NCBI GenBank assembly: GCA_937892545.1
Contig: CALAFO010000053.1
Coordinates: forward strand, 1 to 64,000
Length of the DNA stretch: 64,000 bases
Origin: Scatosoma sp002474405
Lineage (GTDB): Bacteria; Bacillota; Clostridia; Christensenellales; Borkfalkiaceae
Reading direction: 5' to 3'
The position numbers were made by a program, and so were the translations under genes. Shown one piece after another: positions 8,513 through 16,831 of this stretch (the stretch's first letter is position 1; the number at the start of each line of letters is the position of its first letter). Under the pieces are notes generated by a model. The model did no database searches. It was not told the origin of the DNA and worked only from the letters and a program-made list of their open reading frames with translations.

Positions 8513-9130
8513 ATGGCTGAATCCGATCTTTCTCTTGGCGAAATTCCGAAGCTTCGTTTAACAACCTTGCTGAATAGACCCGTCGTCTGCGCTGACGGCG
8601 CGCTGCTGCCCGTCGGCGGCGTTACGTTTTCTCTTTCAAACGGAAAAATCCGCCACATCATCGTTAAAATGGGGGCGCCGCTTCAAAGCGGCGACGTTTC
8701 CGAATTGTATCTGCCGTTTTCGTCTGCGCGGATTTCCGCATGGCGTATCGCGCCCGCGTCCGATCGTCCGTGTTCGCCGAAGGGCACGCAGCGCCTGATT
8801 CTCGGCAAGCCGTTGTATTCCACGGGCGGTACATATTACGGAAAACTGACGGACGTTTTAATCAAAAACGGCGTTTTAAAGCTGTTTTATACGGAAAACG
8901 GCGTATTTTCGGCGGAAAATCTTTATGCTGCGGGCGACGCACTGTTATTCCGTTTGCCGGAACCTTATCCGATCGGGCAGAAAATTCCCGAAAATACGCA
9001 TGTGCAGACGCGCGACGGTACGTCCGTACGGTTTTCGAAACAGGTAACGCGGGCGGCTTTGCATTGCTTTTTGCGCGAGGGGAGATTGATTGAATTTACC
9101 ACTTCTCTGCCGCTGTTTTGTAAAAAATAA
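8513..9130 (+). CDS. PRC-barrel-like protein
   Basis: 205 residues, soluble. Two internal beta-rich units (about 17-70 and 88-150) each begin with a G/R-K/R-P-V/L turn and a 'GKL/GG-V-x-F/D' strand pattern, resembling PRC-barrel domains found in YlmC/YrrD-type Firmicute proteins. Those bind RNA or act near the divisome, but no role can be fixed here. ATG 8513 follows AAAGGGG, and a TATAAT -10 box stands at 8477-8482. It converges with the small membrane-protein gene at 9368. Confidence 0.5.
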   Translation: MAESDLSLGEIPKLRLTTLLNRPVVCADGALLPVGGVTFSLSNGKIRHIIVKMGAPLQSGDVSELYLPFSSARISAWRIAPASDRPCSPKGTQRLILGKPLYSTGGTYYGKLTDVLIKNGVLKLFYTENGVFSAENLYAAGDALLFRLPEPYPIGQKIPENTHVQTRDGTSVRFSKQVTRAALHCFLREGRLIEFTTSLPLFCKK

Positions 9131-9167
9131 CGCTGAAATAAGCCGAAAAAGGCTTTATAACAGCATG

Positions 9168-9337
9168 AAAACGGACTGAAAACAACGAAAAAAACGCAAA
9201 AATGAGCATGAAAATGCCGTAAAAACGCCGGAAAATGCCCTTAAAAGACACAAAAAACATGTGAAAATACACAGAAAACACGCTGTTTTTTACATAAAAC
9301 AGCGGAAAATAAGCAACTTTTTAAAAACACAAAAAAA
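9168..9337. repeat. Helically phased A-tracts (predicted curved DNA)
   Basis: At least fourteen A- or T-tracts of four to seven bases follow one another with centres near 9169, 9180, 9191, 9200, 9212, 9223, 9233, 9244, 9254, 9265, 9276, 9288 (T), 9297 and 9307, a mean spacing of 10.6 bases. Tracts continue less regularly to 9337. Such in-phase tracts bend DNA strongly in one plane. The array fills the gap between two convergent genes, so it is not a simple promoter-upstream element. Confidence 0.75.
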
Positions 9338-9367
9338 TTTTGTTGAGTAAAAAAGTATTTTTCAATA

Positions 9368-9742
9368 TCATTGAAAATCGTCGGGAGAGTCTTTAAAAAA
9401 TCGAGTGTATTTCAGCTCTTCCTGTTTCTTTTTTTCCCGAAGTACGATAATCGCTTTTTCTAAACGGTCGATTTTTTTATCGCGGTATCGTTTGCCGAGA
9501 ATCGCCGCGGTTATAATTATAAAGCTTAACAATACGCCTGCAACGCCGTATAACGTTAAGCCTTTTTTTGTAATCATAAAAATAAAAAGCGGTATCAGCA
9601 GTACGGGCAGGATAAATCCGCCGCCTTTGATGAAAATCATGTATCCTGCTTCTCCTTCCCTGCGATACATTTCATTCAGTTCTTTGGTCAGACGTTCGAT
9701 TTCAACGTCGTATTCCGACATATACGGTTGTTCGTCTTTCAT
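9368..9742 (-). CDS. Small two-helix membrane protein, unknown
   Basis: 124 residues. An acidic N-terminal helix is followed by two membrane segments (near 35-52 and 58-80) and a strongly charged C-terminal coiled coil rich in Lys/Glu. ATG 9742 sits five to six bases after AGGTGG and is preferred over GTG 9751, which overlaps that ribosome site. It resembles no family I can name. It converges with the PRC-barrel-like gene and is divergent from pstS. Confidence 0.6.
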   Translation of the reverse strand: MKDEQPYMSEYDVEIERLTKELNEMYRREGEAGYMIFIKGGGFILPVLLIPLFIFMITKKGLTLYGVAGVLLSFIIITAAILGKRYRDKKIDRLEKAIIVLREKKKQEELKYTRFFKDSPDDFQ

Positions 9743-9764
9743 CGTAACCACCTCGTTTTAACGA

Positions 9765-9977
9765 TTCCATCGTAGTATAACATAAAAATGCAATTTGCGT
9801 TGCGATAAAATGTAAAAAAATTGAAATAAATTCCGCGTATCGGCAAAGCAACCGAACGCAGGCAATAAAGCGCTACTTCTATGTAATACGGCGGTATCAA
9901 ATGAAAGCATGAAAAAATAAGTCGGCAATCATTCTCCCGGCGGGGCTTTTGCGTTAAAATCTGTTTATAAAAATACG
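9765..9977. other. Non-coding stretch upstream of pstS
   Basis: AT-rich gap between the divergent genes at 9742 and 10143. I see no convincing ORF or riboswitch family. A plus-strand terminator closes it at 9978-10003, which implies that something short is transcribed from within it. Confidence 0.35.
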
Positions 9978-10003
9978 GCGGAAAGGGGATTTCCGCTTTT
10001 TTT
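9978..10003 (+). terminator. Intrinsic terminator in the pstS upstream region
   Basis: GCGGAAA and TTTCCGC pair around GGGGA, followed by TTTTTTT. No gene precedes it on this strand for over 800 bases, so it may end a short RNA or attenuate a leader. Confidence 0.75.
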
Positions 10004-10031
10004 ATCGTGTTTTTTCGAAAAAACGCGATTT

Positions 10032-10048
10032 TTTACATTTTTGTTACA
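10032..10048 (+). promoter_or_regulatory. Candidate PhoP-box pair upstream of pstS
   Basis: TTTACA (10032-10037) and GTTACA (10043-10048) are spaced 11 bases start to start, the TT(A/C/T)ACA tandem pattern bound by PhoP in Firmicutes. They lie about 95 bases before pstS, and an OmpR-type regulator/kinase pair is encoded at 14718-16779. This is inference by pattern only. Confidence 0.4.
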
Positions 10049-10142
10049 ACTTATGTGGCAATTTTATTACTTCCCGGGGTTATTCTATATGCGTCGAAAG
10101 TCGAAAGAAGAAAAAAAACAAGGACTTCAAGGAGAGAAAAAA

Positions 10143-10964
10143 ATGAAAAAGCAAATGAACAATCAGACGAAGAAAGTTGTATCCGTGTTGTGCGCGGCCG
10201 CGCTTCTTGGCAGCGGCGCGATTCTCGGCGCGTGCGGCGGCAAGAAAGACGAAAATAAAAACATTACGGTTTCCGGTTCGTCTTCCGTAACGCCGCTCAT
10301 GGAAAAACTTGCGGCGGCTTACGAACAGGACCACGACGTGAGAATCACCGTGAATATGTCTTCTTCGGGCGCGGGTATTTCCGATACGCAGAACGATCTG
10401 AACGATTTCGGTATGTCTTCCCGCGGGCTGAAAGCGAGCGAGACGGGCGTGAAGGGCGAAACGCTTTGCATGGACGGCATCGCGCTGATTGTGAATAAGG
10501 ACAGCACCGTGACGGACGTGAAGAAAGACGACGTGAAAGCTTTGTATGAAAACGGTACGGCGATCCCCGGCACTCCGATTACGGCGGCGGTGGGCAGAGA
10601 CGCTTCCAGCGGTACGCGTTCCGCATTCGACGAACTGCTTGCCATCGGCAACGGCTACCACACGAGCGTGGCGACGCTTGCCGAAACGGGTAACGTGATA
10701 GAAGCGATTCAGGGCGCGGCGAACAGTATCGGCTACATTTCCTACGGCAGCCTGAACGATAAGGTGAAGGCGGTGAGCCTTGACGGAATCGCCTGCACGG
10801 TGGAAAACATCAAGGGCGGCACTTACGCATTGCAACGTCCGTTCGTGATTGTACTCAAAGACGGCAAGACGCTTTCCGAAGCGGCGCAGGGTTTCTACGA
10901 TTACATTATGGGCGATAGCGCGCAGACGGTGATTTCGAAAGCCGGCTACATCACGATGAAATAA
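10143..10964 (+). CDS. pstS: Phosphate-binding lipoprotein PstS
   Basis: 273 residues. A lipoprotein signal with lipobox LGAC anchors it outside the membrane. The mature part begins ITVSGSSSVTPLMEKL, the phosphate-binding SxS loop, and later has SSSGAGISD and RDASSGTRSAF, the remaining anion-binding loops. It captures phosphate for the PstCA-PstB transporter encoded next. ATG 10143 follows AAGGAGAG with good spacing; the longer frame from 10041 is leader sequence. Expression is probably phosphate-regulated through the box at 10032. Confidence 0.95.
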   Translation: MKKQMNNQTKKVVSVLCAAALLGSGAILGACGGKKDENKNITVSGSSSVTPLMEKLAAAYEQDHDVRITVNMSSSGAGISDTQNDLNDFGMSSRGLKASETGVKGETLCMDGIALIVNKDSTVTDVKKDDVKALYENGTAIPGTPITAAVGRDASSGTRSAFDELLAIGNGYHTSVATLAETGNVIEAIQGAANSIGYISYGSLNDKVKAVSLDGIACTVENIKGGTYALQRPFVIVLKDGKTLSEAAQGFYDYIMGDSAQTVISKAGYITMK

Positions 10965-10999
10965 TCGGGTTTATACGGGGCGCAAGCCTGCTATAATAC

Positions 11000-11059
11000 G
11001 GCGCGGGGAAAAAGGCAAGCCGCGCCAAAGACAAAATCCGTCGGCGGAAAAGCCGACGG
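11000..11059 (+). other. Two hairpins in the pstS-pstCA gap
   Basis: GGCGCGG/CCGCGCC (11000-11026) and CCGTCGGC/GCCGACGG (11038-11059) lack T-runs, so they are not simple terminators. Hairpins after a binding-protein gene often stabilise that part of the mRNA, so that PstS outnumbers the permease. A TATAAT-like sequence stands at 10992-10997. Confidence 0.5.
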
Positions 11060-11088
11060 AATAACAATATTTAACGGAAAGAAGAAAA

Positions 11089-12858
11089 ATGTCTGAAATA
11101 GCAAGGAAAAAATTCATATCGAAAGAAAGCGTTGCAAGAGCCGTGTTCGCGCTGCTTGCGGCGTTTTCCGTACTTGCCGTGTTTACCATCGTGGGGTATC
11201 TTCTGTATGCAAGCGTGCCCGCGTTCAGCCGTATCGGCGTGTTTAAATTCATTTTCGGCAGCGAATGGTCGGCAAAATCGCAGACGTTCGGCATCTGGCG
11301 GATGATTGCGGGGACGTTTGTGCTGACGATCTGCGCGACGCTTCTCGGCGGAACGCTTGCCGTATTTACGGCAATCTGGCTGGTGTTTTACTGCCCGCGC
11401 CCGCTGAAAAAGCTTTACACGCAAATCGTAAATCTGCTGGCGGGGATTCCCTCGATTGTATACGGCTTGTTCGGCTATAAATTTTTAATGCCGCTGCTGG
11501 TAAAAATCTTTCATCCGAACAACGCGGGCTTCGGGCTTCTTGCCTGCACGCTGATTTTATCGGTGATGATTCTTCCCACCATCGCGTCGATTACGAAAAA
11601 CTCGCTGGAATCAGTGCCGATGCACTACTACGAGGGCGCGCTGGGCTTAGGCTGCACCAAAAATCAGGCGGTGTGGCGGGTGTTGCTGCCGGCGGCGAAA
11701 AGCGGCGTGATTTCCGCCGTGATTCTCGGCGTAGGCAGAGCGATCGGCGAAACGATGGCGGTGCAGATGATTGTGGGCAACGGCTCCGGCTATCCTTCGG
11801 GGGCGTTTGTGCCGTTCACCACGCTGACAAGCAATATCGTGCAGAACTGGGGGTACGCCGCGCCTGCGGAACAATCCGCCCTGATTGCCGACGGCTTCGT
11901 GCTGCTTGTGCTTATTCTGCTTCTGAACGTGTGCCTGACAGCCGTAAAAAAGCCGCGGGACGGAAACAAGTTTTTCTCCCGTCGGTTCCGCGAAAGCGAT
12001 AACCGGGAAGAGCCGCGCAGCTATCGCCGCACGGGCAGCGCGCAGGATATATTGTTTGTGATTTCCTGGGCGGTGGCGGTGATTGTGGCGTTTGTTTTGG
12101 CGTTCATCGTGGCGTTCGTGTTCGTAAAGGGCATTCCGAACTTAAGTTTCGATTTCCTGTTCGGAAAAAGCGGCAACGCGCATACCACGCTTGCGCCCGC
12201 GTTTGTTTCCACGCTGATGCTGGTGGGGCTGGCGCTTCTGATAGCGCTGCCGCTCGGCGTGGGCGCGGCGATTTACCTGAACGAATACGCCAAAAAAAGC
12301 AGCGTGTTCGTGAAAGCGGTGTGCCTGTTCGTGGATACGCTGGCGGGGATTCCATCCATTGTGTTCGGGTTGTTCGGCATGGTGTTTTTCGTAAAAGGGC
12401 TGGGATTCGGATACTCGCTGCGCGCGGGCGGCATTACGCTGGCGCTCATCATTCTGCCCACCGTAATACGAAGCACGGAACAGAGCCTTTCCGAAGTGCC
12501 GGACAGCATGCGCGAAGCCAGCCTTGCCCTCGGCGCGGGAAAACTGCGCACGGTGTTTAAAGTGGTGCTGCCGCAGGCGGTTTCCGGCATTGTTACCTCG
12601 ATTATTCTTTCCGTCGGGCGTATCGTAAACGAAAGCGCGGCGCTCATCTTCACCGTAGGTTCGGCGTCTACGTTCGTTCCGCAAAGCTATTCCGACGGCG
12701 CGGCAAGTTTCGCGGTGCTGGTATGGAAGTTTATGAGCAACGGTTTGCAGGTAAACGAAGCGTATGCCGCGGCAAGCGTGCTGCTGATCTTCGTGATCGT
12801 TCTGAATCTGCTGGTATCTTTGGTGCAATACCTTTACAACAAGAAGGAAAAAATATGA
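11089..12858 (+). CDS. pstC-pstA: Fused phosphate permease PstC-PstA
   Basis: 589 residues covering both permease subunits of the high-affinity phosphate transporter in one chain. Residues 1 to about 300 are PstC (…LLAGIPSIVYGLFGYKF…, EGALGLG EAA loop). After a charged linker (about 300-325), residues 325-589 are PstA (…DTLAGIPSIVFGLFGMVF…, EASLALG EAA loop). Each half has about six membrane helices. Most bacteria encode two separate proteins. The linker has no stop or ribosome site, so it is a true fusion in this sequence. It overlaps pstB by four bases. Confidence 0.93.
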   Translation: MSEIARKKFISKESVARAVFALLAAFSVLAVFTIVGYLLYASVPAFSRIGVFKFIFGSEWSAKSQTFGIWRMIAGTFVLTICATLLGGTLAVFTAIWLVFYCPRPLKKLYTQIVNLLAGIPSIVYGLFGYKFLMPLLVKIFHPNNAGFGLLACTLILSVMILPTIASITKNSLESVPMHYYEGALGLGCTKNQAVWRVLLPAAKSGVISAVILGVGRAIGETMAVQMIVGNGSGYPSGAFVPFTTLTSNIVQNWGYAAPAEQSALIADGFVLLVLILLLNVCLTAVKKPRDGNKFFSRRFRESDNREEPRSYRRTGSAQDILFVISWAVAVIVAFVLAFIVAFVFVKGIPNLSFDFLFGKSGNAHTTLAPAFVSTLMLVGLALLIALPLGVGAAIYLNEYAKKSSVFVKAVCLFVDTLAGIPSIVFGLFGMVFFVKGLGFGYSLRAGGITLALIILPTVIRSTEQSLSEVPDSMREASLALGAGKLRTVFKVVLPQAVSGIVTSIILSVGRIVNESAALIFTVGSASTFVPQSYSDGAASFAVLVWKFMSNGLQVNEAYAAASVLLIFVIVLNLLVSLVQYLYNKKEKI

Positions 12859-13646
12859 AAAATCACGTCATCGAAAAGTATGATTTAAGCGGCGACGTCG
12901 CCGTTTCCGTGAAAGAGCTCAATTTATATTACGGCAACTTTCACGCCCTGAAAAGCATTTATCTCGATTTTCCGAAAAACAAGCTTACGGCGCTTATCGG
13001 TCCTTCCGGGTGCGGCAAATCCACGCTGATAAAATCGCTCAACCGCATGAACGATCTGGTGGAGGGCTGCAAAATCACGGGCGAAGTGAAAGTGGGCGAT
13101 ACCGATATTTATGCGAAAAATACCGACCTCGCGCGGCTGAGAAAAAACGTGGGCATGGTATTTCAGCGCCCGAACCCTCTGGCGATGAGCGTATACGATA
13201 ATATCGCGTACGGACCGCGTACGTTCGGTATCAAAGCGCGTTCGGTGCTGGACGGCATCGTGGAGGAATCTTTGAAAGGCGCGGCGATGTGGGACGAAAT
13301 GAAAGACCGCCTGAACAAATCGGCGCTGGGACTTTCCGGCGGGCAGCAACAGCGGCTGTGCATCGCGCGTTCGCTTGCCGTGGAACCGCAGATACTGCTG
13401 ATGGACGAACCGACGAGCGCCCTGGACCCGATTTCCACGGGCAAAATCGAAGAACTGTGCGCAGAACTGAAAAAGAGCATTACCATTATCATGGTAACGC
13501 ACAACATGCAGCAGGCGTTCAGAATCGCGGATAACACGGCGTACTTCCTTCTCGGCGAAATGATCGAGGCAAACGAAACGAAAAAGCTGTTCGCGCACCC
13601 CGCCGATAAGCGCACGGACGATTATATCAACGGGCGGTTCGGTTAA
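12855..13646 (+). CDS. pstB: Phosphate transporter ATPase PstB
   Basis: 263 residues, full length. Walker A GPSGCGKST at 49-57, ABC signature LSGGQQQR, Walker B ILLMDEPTSALD and the H-switch in MVTHNMQQ are all present. It hydrolyses ATP to drive phosphate import through the fused PstCA. The start overlaps the preceding stop (ATGA), so translation is coupled. phoU, the usual last gene of this operon, does not follow. Confidence 0.96.
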   Translation: MKNHVIEKYDLSGDVAVSVKELNLYYGNFHALKSIYLDFPKNKLTALIGPSGCGKSTLIKSLNRMNDLVEGCKITGEVKVGDTDIYAKNTDLARLRKNVGMVFQRPNPLAMSVYDNIAYGPRTFGIKARSVLDGIVEESLKGAAMWDEMKDRLNKSALGLSGGQQQRLCIARSLAVEPQILLMDEPTSALDPISTGKIEELCAELKKSITIIMVTHNMQQAFRIADNTAYFLLGEMIEANETKKLFAHPADKRTDDYINGRFG

Positions 13647-13733
13647 TTTTCGAAGATTCCCGCAAAAACGGCTCTATACGCTGTACGAATCGGAAAAAAA
13701 GTGATATAATTGCTGTATAAGGCGGTAACGATC

Positions 13734-14663
13734 ATGTGGATTTTATTTGCGGTTTTATCCGCATTGTTCGCGGGAATCACGGCGATTTTAAGCAAATGCG
13801 GCGTTAAAAACACCGATTCCGACGTAGCTACGGCAATCCGAACCTCCGTCGTGCTGGTACTTTCCTGGTGCGTGGCGGGGCTGACGGGCGAAATAGCGGG
13901 CATCGGAGAGATTTCGGCGAAATCGTTCGCGTTTCTGATGATTTCCGGCGTCGCTACGGGCGCCGGCTGGATTTGTTATTTCAAGGCGCTGTCGCTCGGC
14001 GAAGTATCGCGCGTGGCGGCGGTGGATAAATCGAGCGTGGTGCTTTCGGTGCTTTTTGCCATGGCGCTGTTCCCCGCGGAACGGGAGAAGTGGGGCATAA
14101 AGCTGGCGTGCCTTGCAGCCGTTGCGGCGGGCACGTATCTGATGACGGGCGTGAAAAAAGAAAAACGCGCGGCGACGACGGAAGAGAGCGGCGCTGCGGC
14201 GGGCGGAGAAGAAAACGCGTCCGTGAAAAATCGGCAGGCGGCATGGCTTGTGTTCGCGCTGCTTTCGGCGGCGTTTGCGGCGGCTACGTCGATTCTCGCG
14301 AAAATCGGAATCGACGGAGTCAGTTCGAATCTTGCGACGGCTATCCGCACCTGCGCGGTGCTGGTGATGGCGTGGCTGATAGTGATTTTTCGAGGCAAAG
14401 CTTCTTACGTAAAGCGCGTGCCGAAAAAAGATTTTCTGTTTCTGGCGCTTTCGGGCGTAGCCACGGCGGCAAGCTGGCTGTGTTATTATTACGCCATTGC
14501 GAAAGGGCAGGTGAGCGTTGTGGTGCCGATCGATAAGCTGAGCATTCTGGTTACGGTGTTGTTTTCGTATATCGCGCTGGGCGAACGGCTTTCGAAAAAA
14601 CAGGCGTGGGGGCTGGTTCTGCTGACGGCGGGAACGCTGTGCATGGCGATTTTCGCACGATAA
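13734..14663 (+). CDS. EamA/DMT family transporter
   Basis: 309 residues made of two five-helix EamA repeats (about 1-140 and 170-309) joined by a charged linker. The repeats share a start motif (SALFAGITAILSK and SAAFAAATSILAK, then I/L-ATAIRT), showing internal duplication. EamA proteins export metabolites or drugs; substrate unknown. ATG 13734 follows AAGGCGG, and a TATAAT lies at 13703-13708, so it can be transcribed separately from pstB. Confidence 0.85.
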   Translation: MWILFAVLSALFAGITAILSKCGVKNTDSDVATAIRTSVVLVLSWCVAGLTGEIAGIGEISAKSFAFLMISGVATGAGWICYFKALSLGEVSRVAAVDKSSVVLSVLFAMALFPAEREKWGIKLACLAAVAAGTYLMTGVKKEKRAATTEESGAAAGGEENASVKNRQAAWLVFALLSAAFAAATSILAKIGIDGVSSNLATAIRTCAVLVMAWLIVIFRGKASYVKRVPKKDFLFLALSGVATAASWLCYYYAIAKGQVSVVVPIDKLSILVTVLFSYIALGERLSKKQAWGLVLLTAGTLCMAIFAR

Positions 14664-14717
14664 AGATTCCGCGAAACGGAGATGTCGGGAAACGGAGATT
14701 CGGCGGCGAGGTGAAAA

Positions 14718-15368
14718 ATGAAAGGGAAAGTATTTATTTTAGAGGACGATACAAGCATCTGCGGGCTGATTAAGGTGGCGCTGGAAATGAACGGGCTTTC
14801 GTTCAGGGCGTTTTCCACGGTGCGCGGTTTTACGGAGGGAATTTCGGAAGAGCGCCCGGACGTGGCGCTGATCGATATCATGTTGCCGGACGGCAGCGGA
14901 CTGGACGCGCTGCAATTCGTGAAAAGCAGATACCCCGAAGTCGCATGTATCATTCTTTCGGCGCTTTCCAAAGAGGAAGATAAAGTAAACGGGCTGAATC
15001 TGGGGGCGGACGATTACGTTTCGAAGCCGTTTTCCGTGCTGGAACTTACCGCGCGGGTGAACGCGAGACTCCGCGAAAAGAAGAAGCCGGCGCAGCTGGC
15101 TGCGGGGAACGTTACGCTGAACACGGAGACGTTTTCGTGTACGGTGGGCGGCGAAGCGGTGGCGCTGAACAGAAAGGAATACGAGCTTTTGCGCGTACTG
15201 ATGGAAAACAAGGGAAAAGTGCTTTCGCGCGACAGGCTTTTAACCGACGTGTGGGGGTACGACGCGGGCGAAACGAGGACGCTGGATAACCACGTGGCGC
15301 GGTTGAGAAAACTGGGAATAAAAATAGAAACCGTATTCGGGGTAGGGTATAAACTTGCCGAGGACTGA
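14718..15368 (+). CDS. OmpR/PhoB-type response regulator
   Basis: 216 residues. Receiver domain with acidic pocket E9/D10/D11, phosphoacceptor D53 (LIDIMLPD) and K103 (SKPF), then a winged-helix DNA-binding domain (LNRKEYELLRVL, VWGYD, VFGVGYKL). The recognition loop is slightly short compared with PhoB (DNHVARLRKLGIKI). Ribosome site GAGGTGA precedes ATG 14718. It is paired with the kinase downstream and lies close to the pst operon, so a PhoP-like role in phosphate control is likely but inferred. Confidence 0.9.
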   Translation: MKGKVFILEDDTSICGLIKVALEMNGLSFRAFSTVRGFTEGISEERPDVALIDIMLPDGSGLDALQFVKSRYPEVACIILSALSKEEDKVNGLNLGADDYVSKPFSVLELTARVNARLREKKKPAQLAAGNVTLNTETFSCTVGGEAVALNRKEYELLRVLMENKGKVLSRDRLLTDVWGYDAGETRTLDNHVARLRKLGIKIETVFGVGYKLAED

Positions 15369-15426
15369 CGACGGGAAACGGAACGTCGCCTTCCGGGCGG
15401 CGGAAACATAACGGAGAAAAAAGGAT

Positions 15427-16779
15427 ATGAAGTGGAGAGTATGGCTGTTATCGCTGGGAATTACGCTGTTTTGCGTGCTGATGTTCGGGCTGGCAAGCAC
15501 GCAGGTGTATTATAAATCTTCGGTGGACGACGGCAGAAGTTATTTAAGCGTGTATATGAACGAGTATGCCGAAAGCGAATACCCGTTGGACGAGGCGGGA
15601 GCGAAGGCGTTTTCGGAAAAACTGAACGGCGCGCGCGTTACGTTTATGGACGCGCAGGGGAACGTTCTGGCGGACAGCGAAGCCGAAAAACCGGAAACCA
15701 ACCATTCGAACCGCGAGGAAGTGATCGAAGCGCTGGAAAACGGGAAGAACGGCGACGGGTTTGCGGTGCGTTCCAGCGCCACGATCGGCAAAAACATGAT
15801 GTATTATTGCCGTAATTTCGGCGGCTCGTATCTGGTGCGCATTTCGATCGTAACCGACAGCGACTGGCTGATTTTCGTTAAAACGCTGCCCACGCTGGCT
15901 TCGTTTTTTGCGGTGATGCTGCTGCTTTGCGTGGCTACGGCGTTCGCCGCCACGAATATCGTGGTAACGCCCGTGAAAAAACTTGCTGCGGAAGCGGCGA
16001 ATAACGACAGCGTTACTTCGAAATATTCCGAATTGCAGCCGGTAGCGGAACTTCTGAACGAACGCAGCCGCAATATCAACCGTCAGATGGAAGAAATCAA
16101 GGCGGAAAAAGAGGCGGTGGAGCAGGCGCGGGCTTCGAAAGACGAATTTATTTCCAACGTTACGCACGAAATGAACACGCCGCTGACTTCCATCCGCGGC
16201 TATGCCGAACTTCTGAGCGCGGGAGGAATGTCCGACGAGCAGAAAGCGCTGGCGTATAAAACGATTTTAACGCAGAGCGACAGGCTGACGAATCTGATTG
16301 CGTGCATCATCAATTACAGCGAAATAGAAAGCGACGATTTGCCCGCGTACGAAGTGAATTTCTCGGCGCTGGCAAGGGAAACTTTGAGCGCTTTGAAACC
16401 GGAAGCGGATAAGAGAAAAGTTACGATTATCGAGCATATCGACGACAACGTGATTTTACTCAGCCGCCACGAAAGACTGAGCGAATTATTCGGAAATCTG
16501 GTGCGGAACGCCGTCAAGTACAATAAAGAGGGCGGTTCGGTTACGGTAACGCTGAACCGGGAAAAACTGGAAGTGGAAGATACCGGCATAGGCATTTCGG
16601 AAGAGAATCTCGGAAAGGTGTTTTCGCGGTTTTTCACCGTGGACAAATCGCATAACGGCAAAAACGGCGGATTCGGGCTGGGGCTTGCCGTGGCAAAAAA
16701 AATTTGCGTGAAAGCGGGCTGGCAGATCGGCGTGGAAAGCGAACTTGGCAAAGGCAGCAAATTTACGGTGAAATTTTAA
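15427..16779 (+). CDS. Sensor histidine kinase
   Basis: 450 residues. One N-terminal membrane helix (about 5-25), an extracellular domain, a second helix (about 158-180), HAMP-like linker, dimerisation domain with phosphoacceptor H247 (NVTHEMNTPLTSIRGY) and a HATPase domain with N-box NLVRNAVKYN, G1 DTGIGIS and G2 GFGLGLAVAKK. It phosphorylates the regulator encoded 58 bases upstream. PhoR kinases have this architecture; unlike most PhoR, I see no clear PAS domain. The signal is unknown. Confidence 0.9.
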   Translation: MKWRVWLLSLGITLFCVLMFGLASTQVYYKSSVDDGRSYLSVYMNEYAESEYPLDEAGAKAFSEKLNGARVTFMDAQGNVLADSEAEKPETNHSNREEVIEALENGKNGDGFAVRSSATIGKNMMYYCRNFGGSYLVRISIVTDSDWLIFVKTLPTLASFFAVMLLLCVATAFAATNIVVTPVKKLAAEAANNDSVTSKYSELQPVAELLNERSRNINRQMEEIKAEKEAVEQARASKDEFISNVTHEMNTPLTSIRGYAELLSAGGMSDEQKALAYKTILTQSDRLTNLIACIINYSEIESDDLPAYEVNFSALARETLSALKPEADKRKVTIIEHIDDNVILLSRHERLSELFGNLVRNAVKYNKEGGSVTVTLNREKLEVEDTGIGISEENLGKVFSRFFTVDKSHNGKNGGFGLGLAVAKKICVKAGWQIGVESELGKGSKFTVKF

Positions 16780-16831
16780 AAATATTGTCAACGATACGGC
16801 AGCCCCGCGGAAAAACGCGAGACTGCGACTT

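Noticed and set aside
9765..9977. c-di-GMP riboswitch upstream of pstS
   Set aside because: A GGCAAAGCAACCGAACGCAG segment resembles part of the motif, but the paired regions and the conserved receptor bases do not fit.
16780..16831. Terminator between the histidine kinase and AraC genes
   Set aside because: GCAG…CTGC and GCG…CGC can pair, but the stem is interrupted and there is no T-run on either strand.
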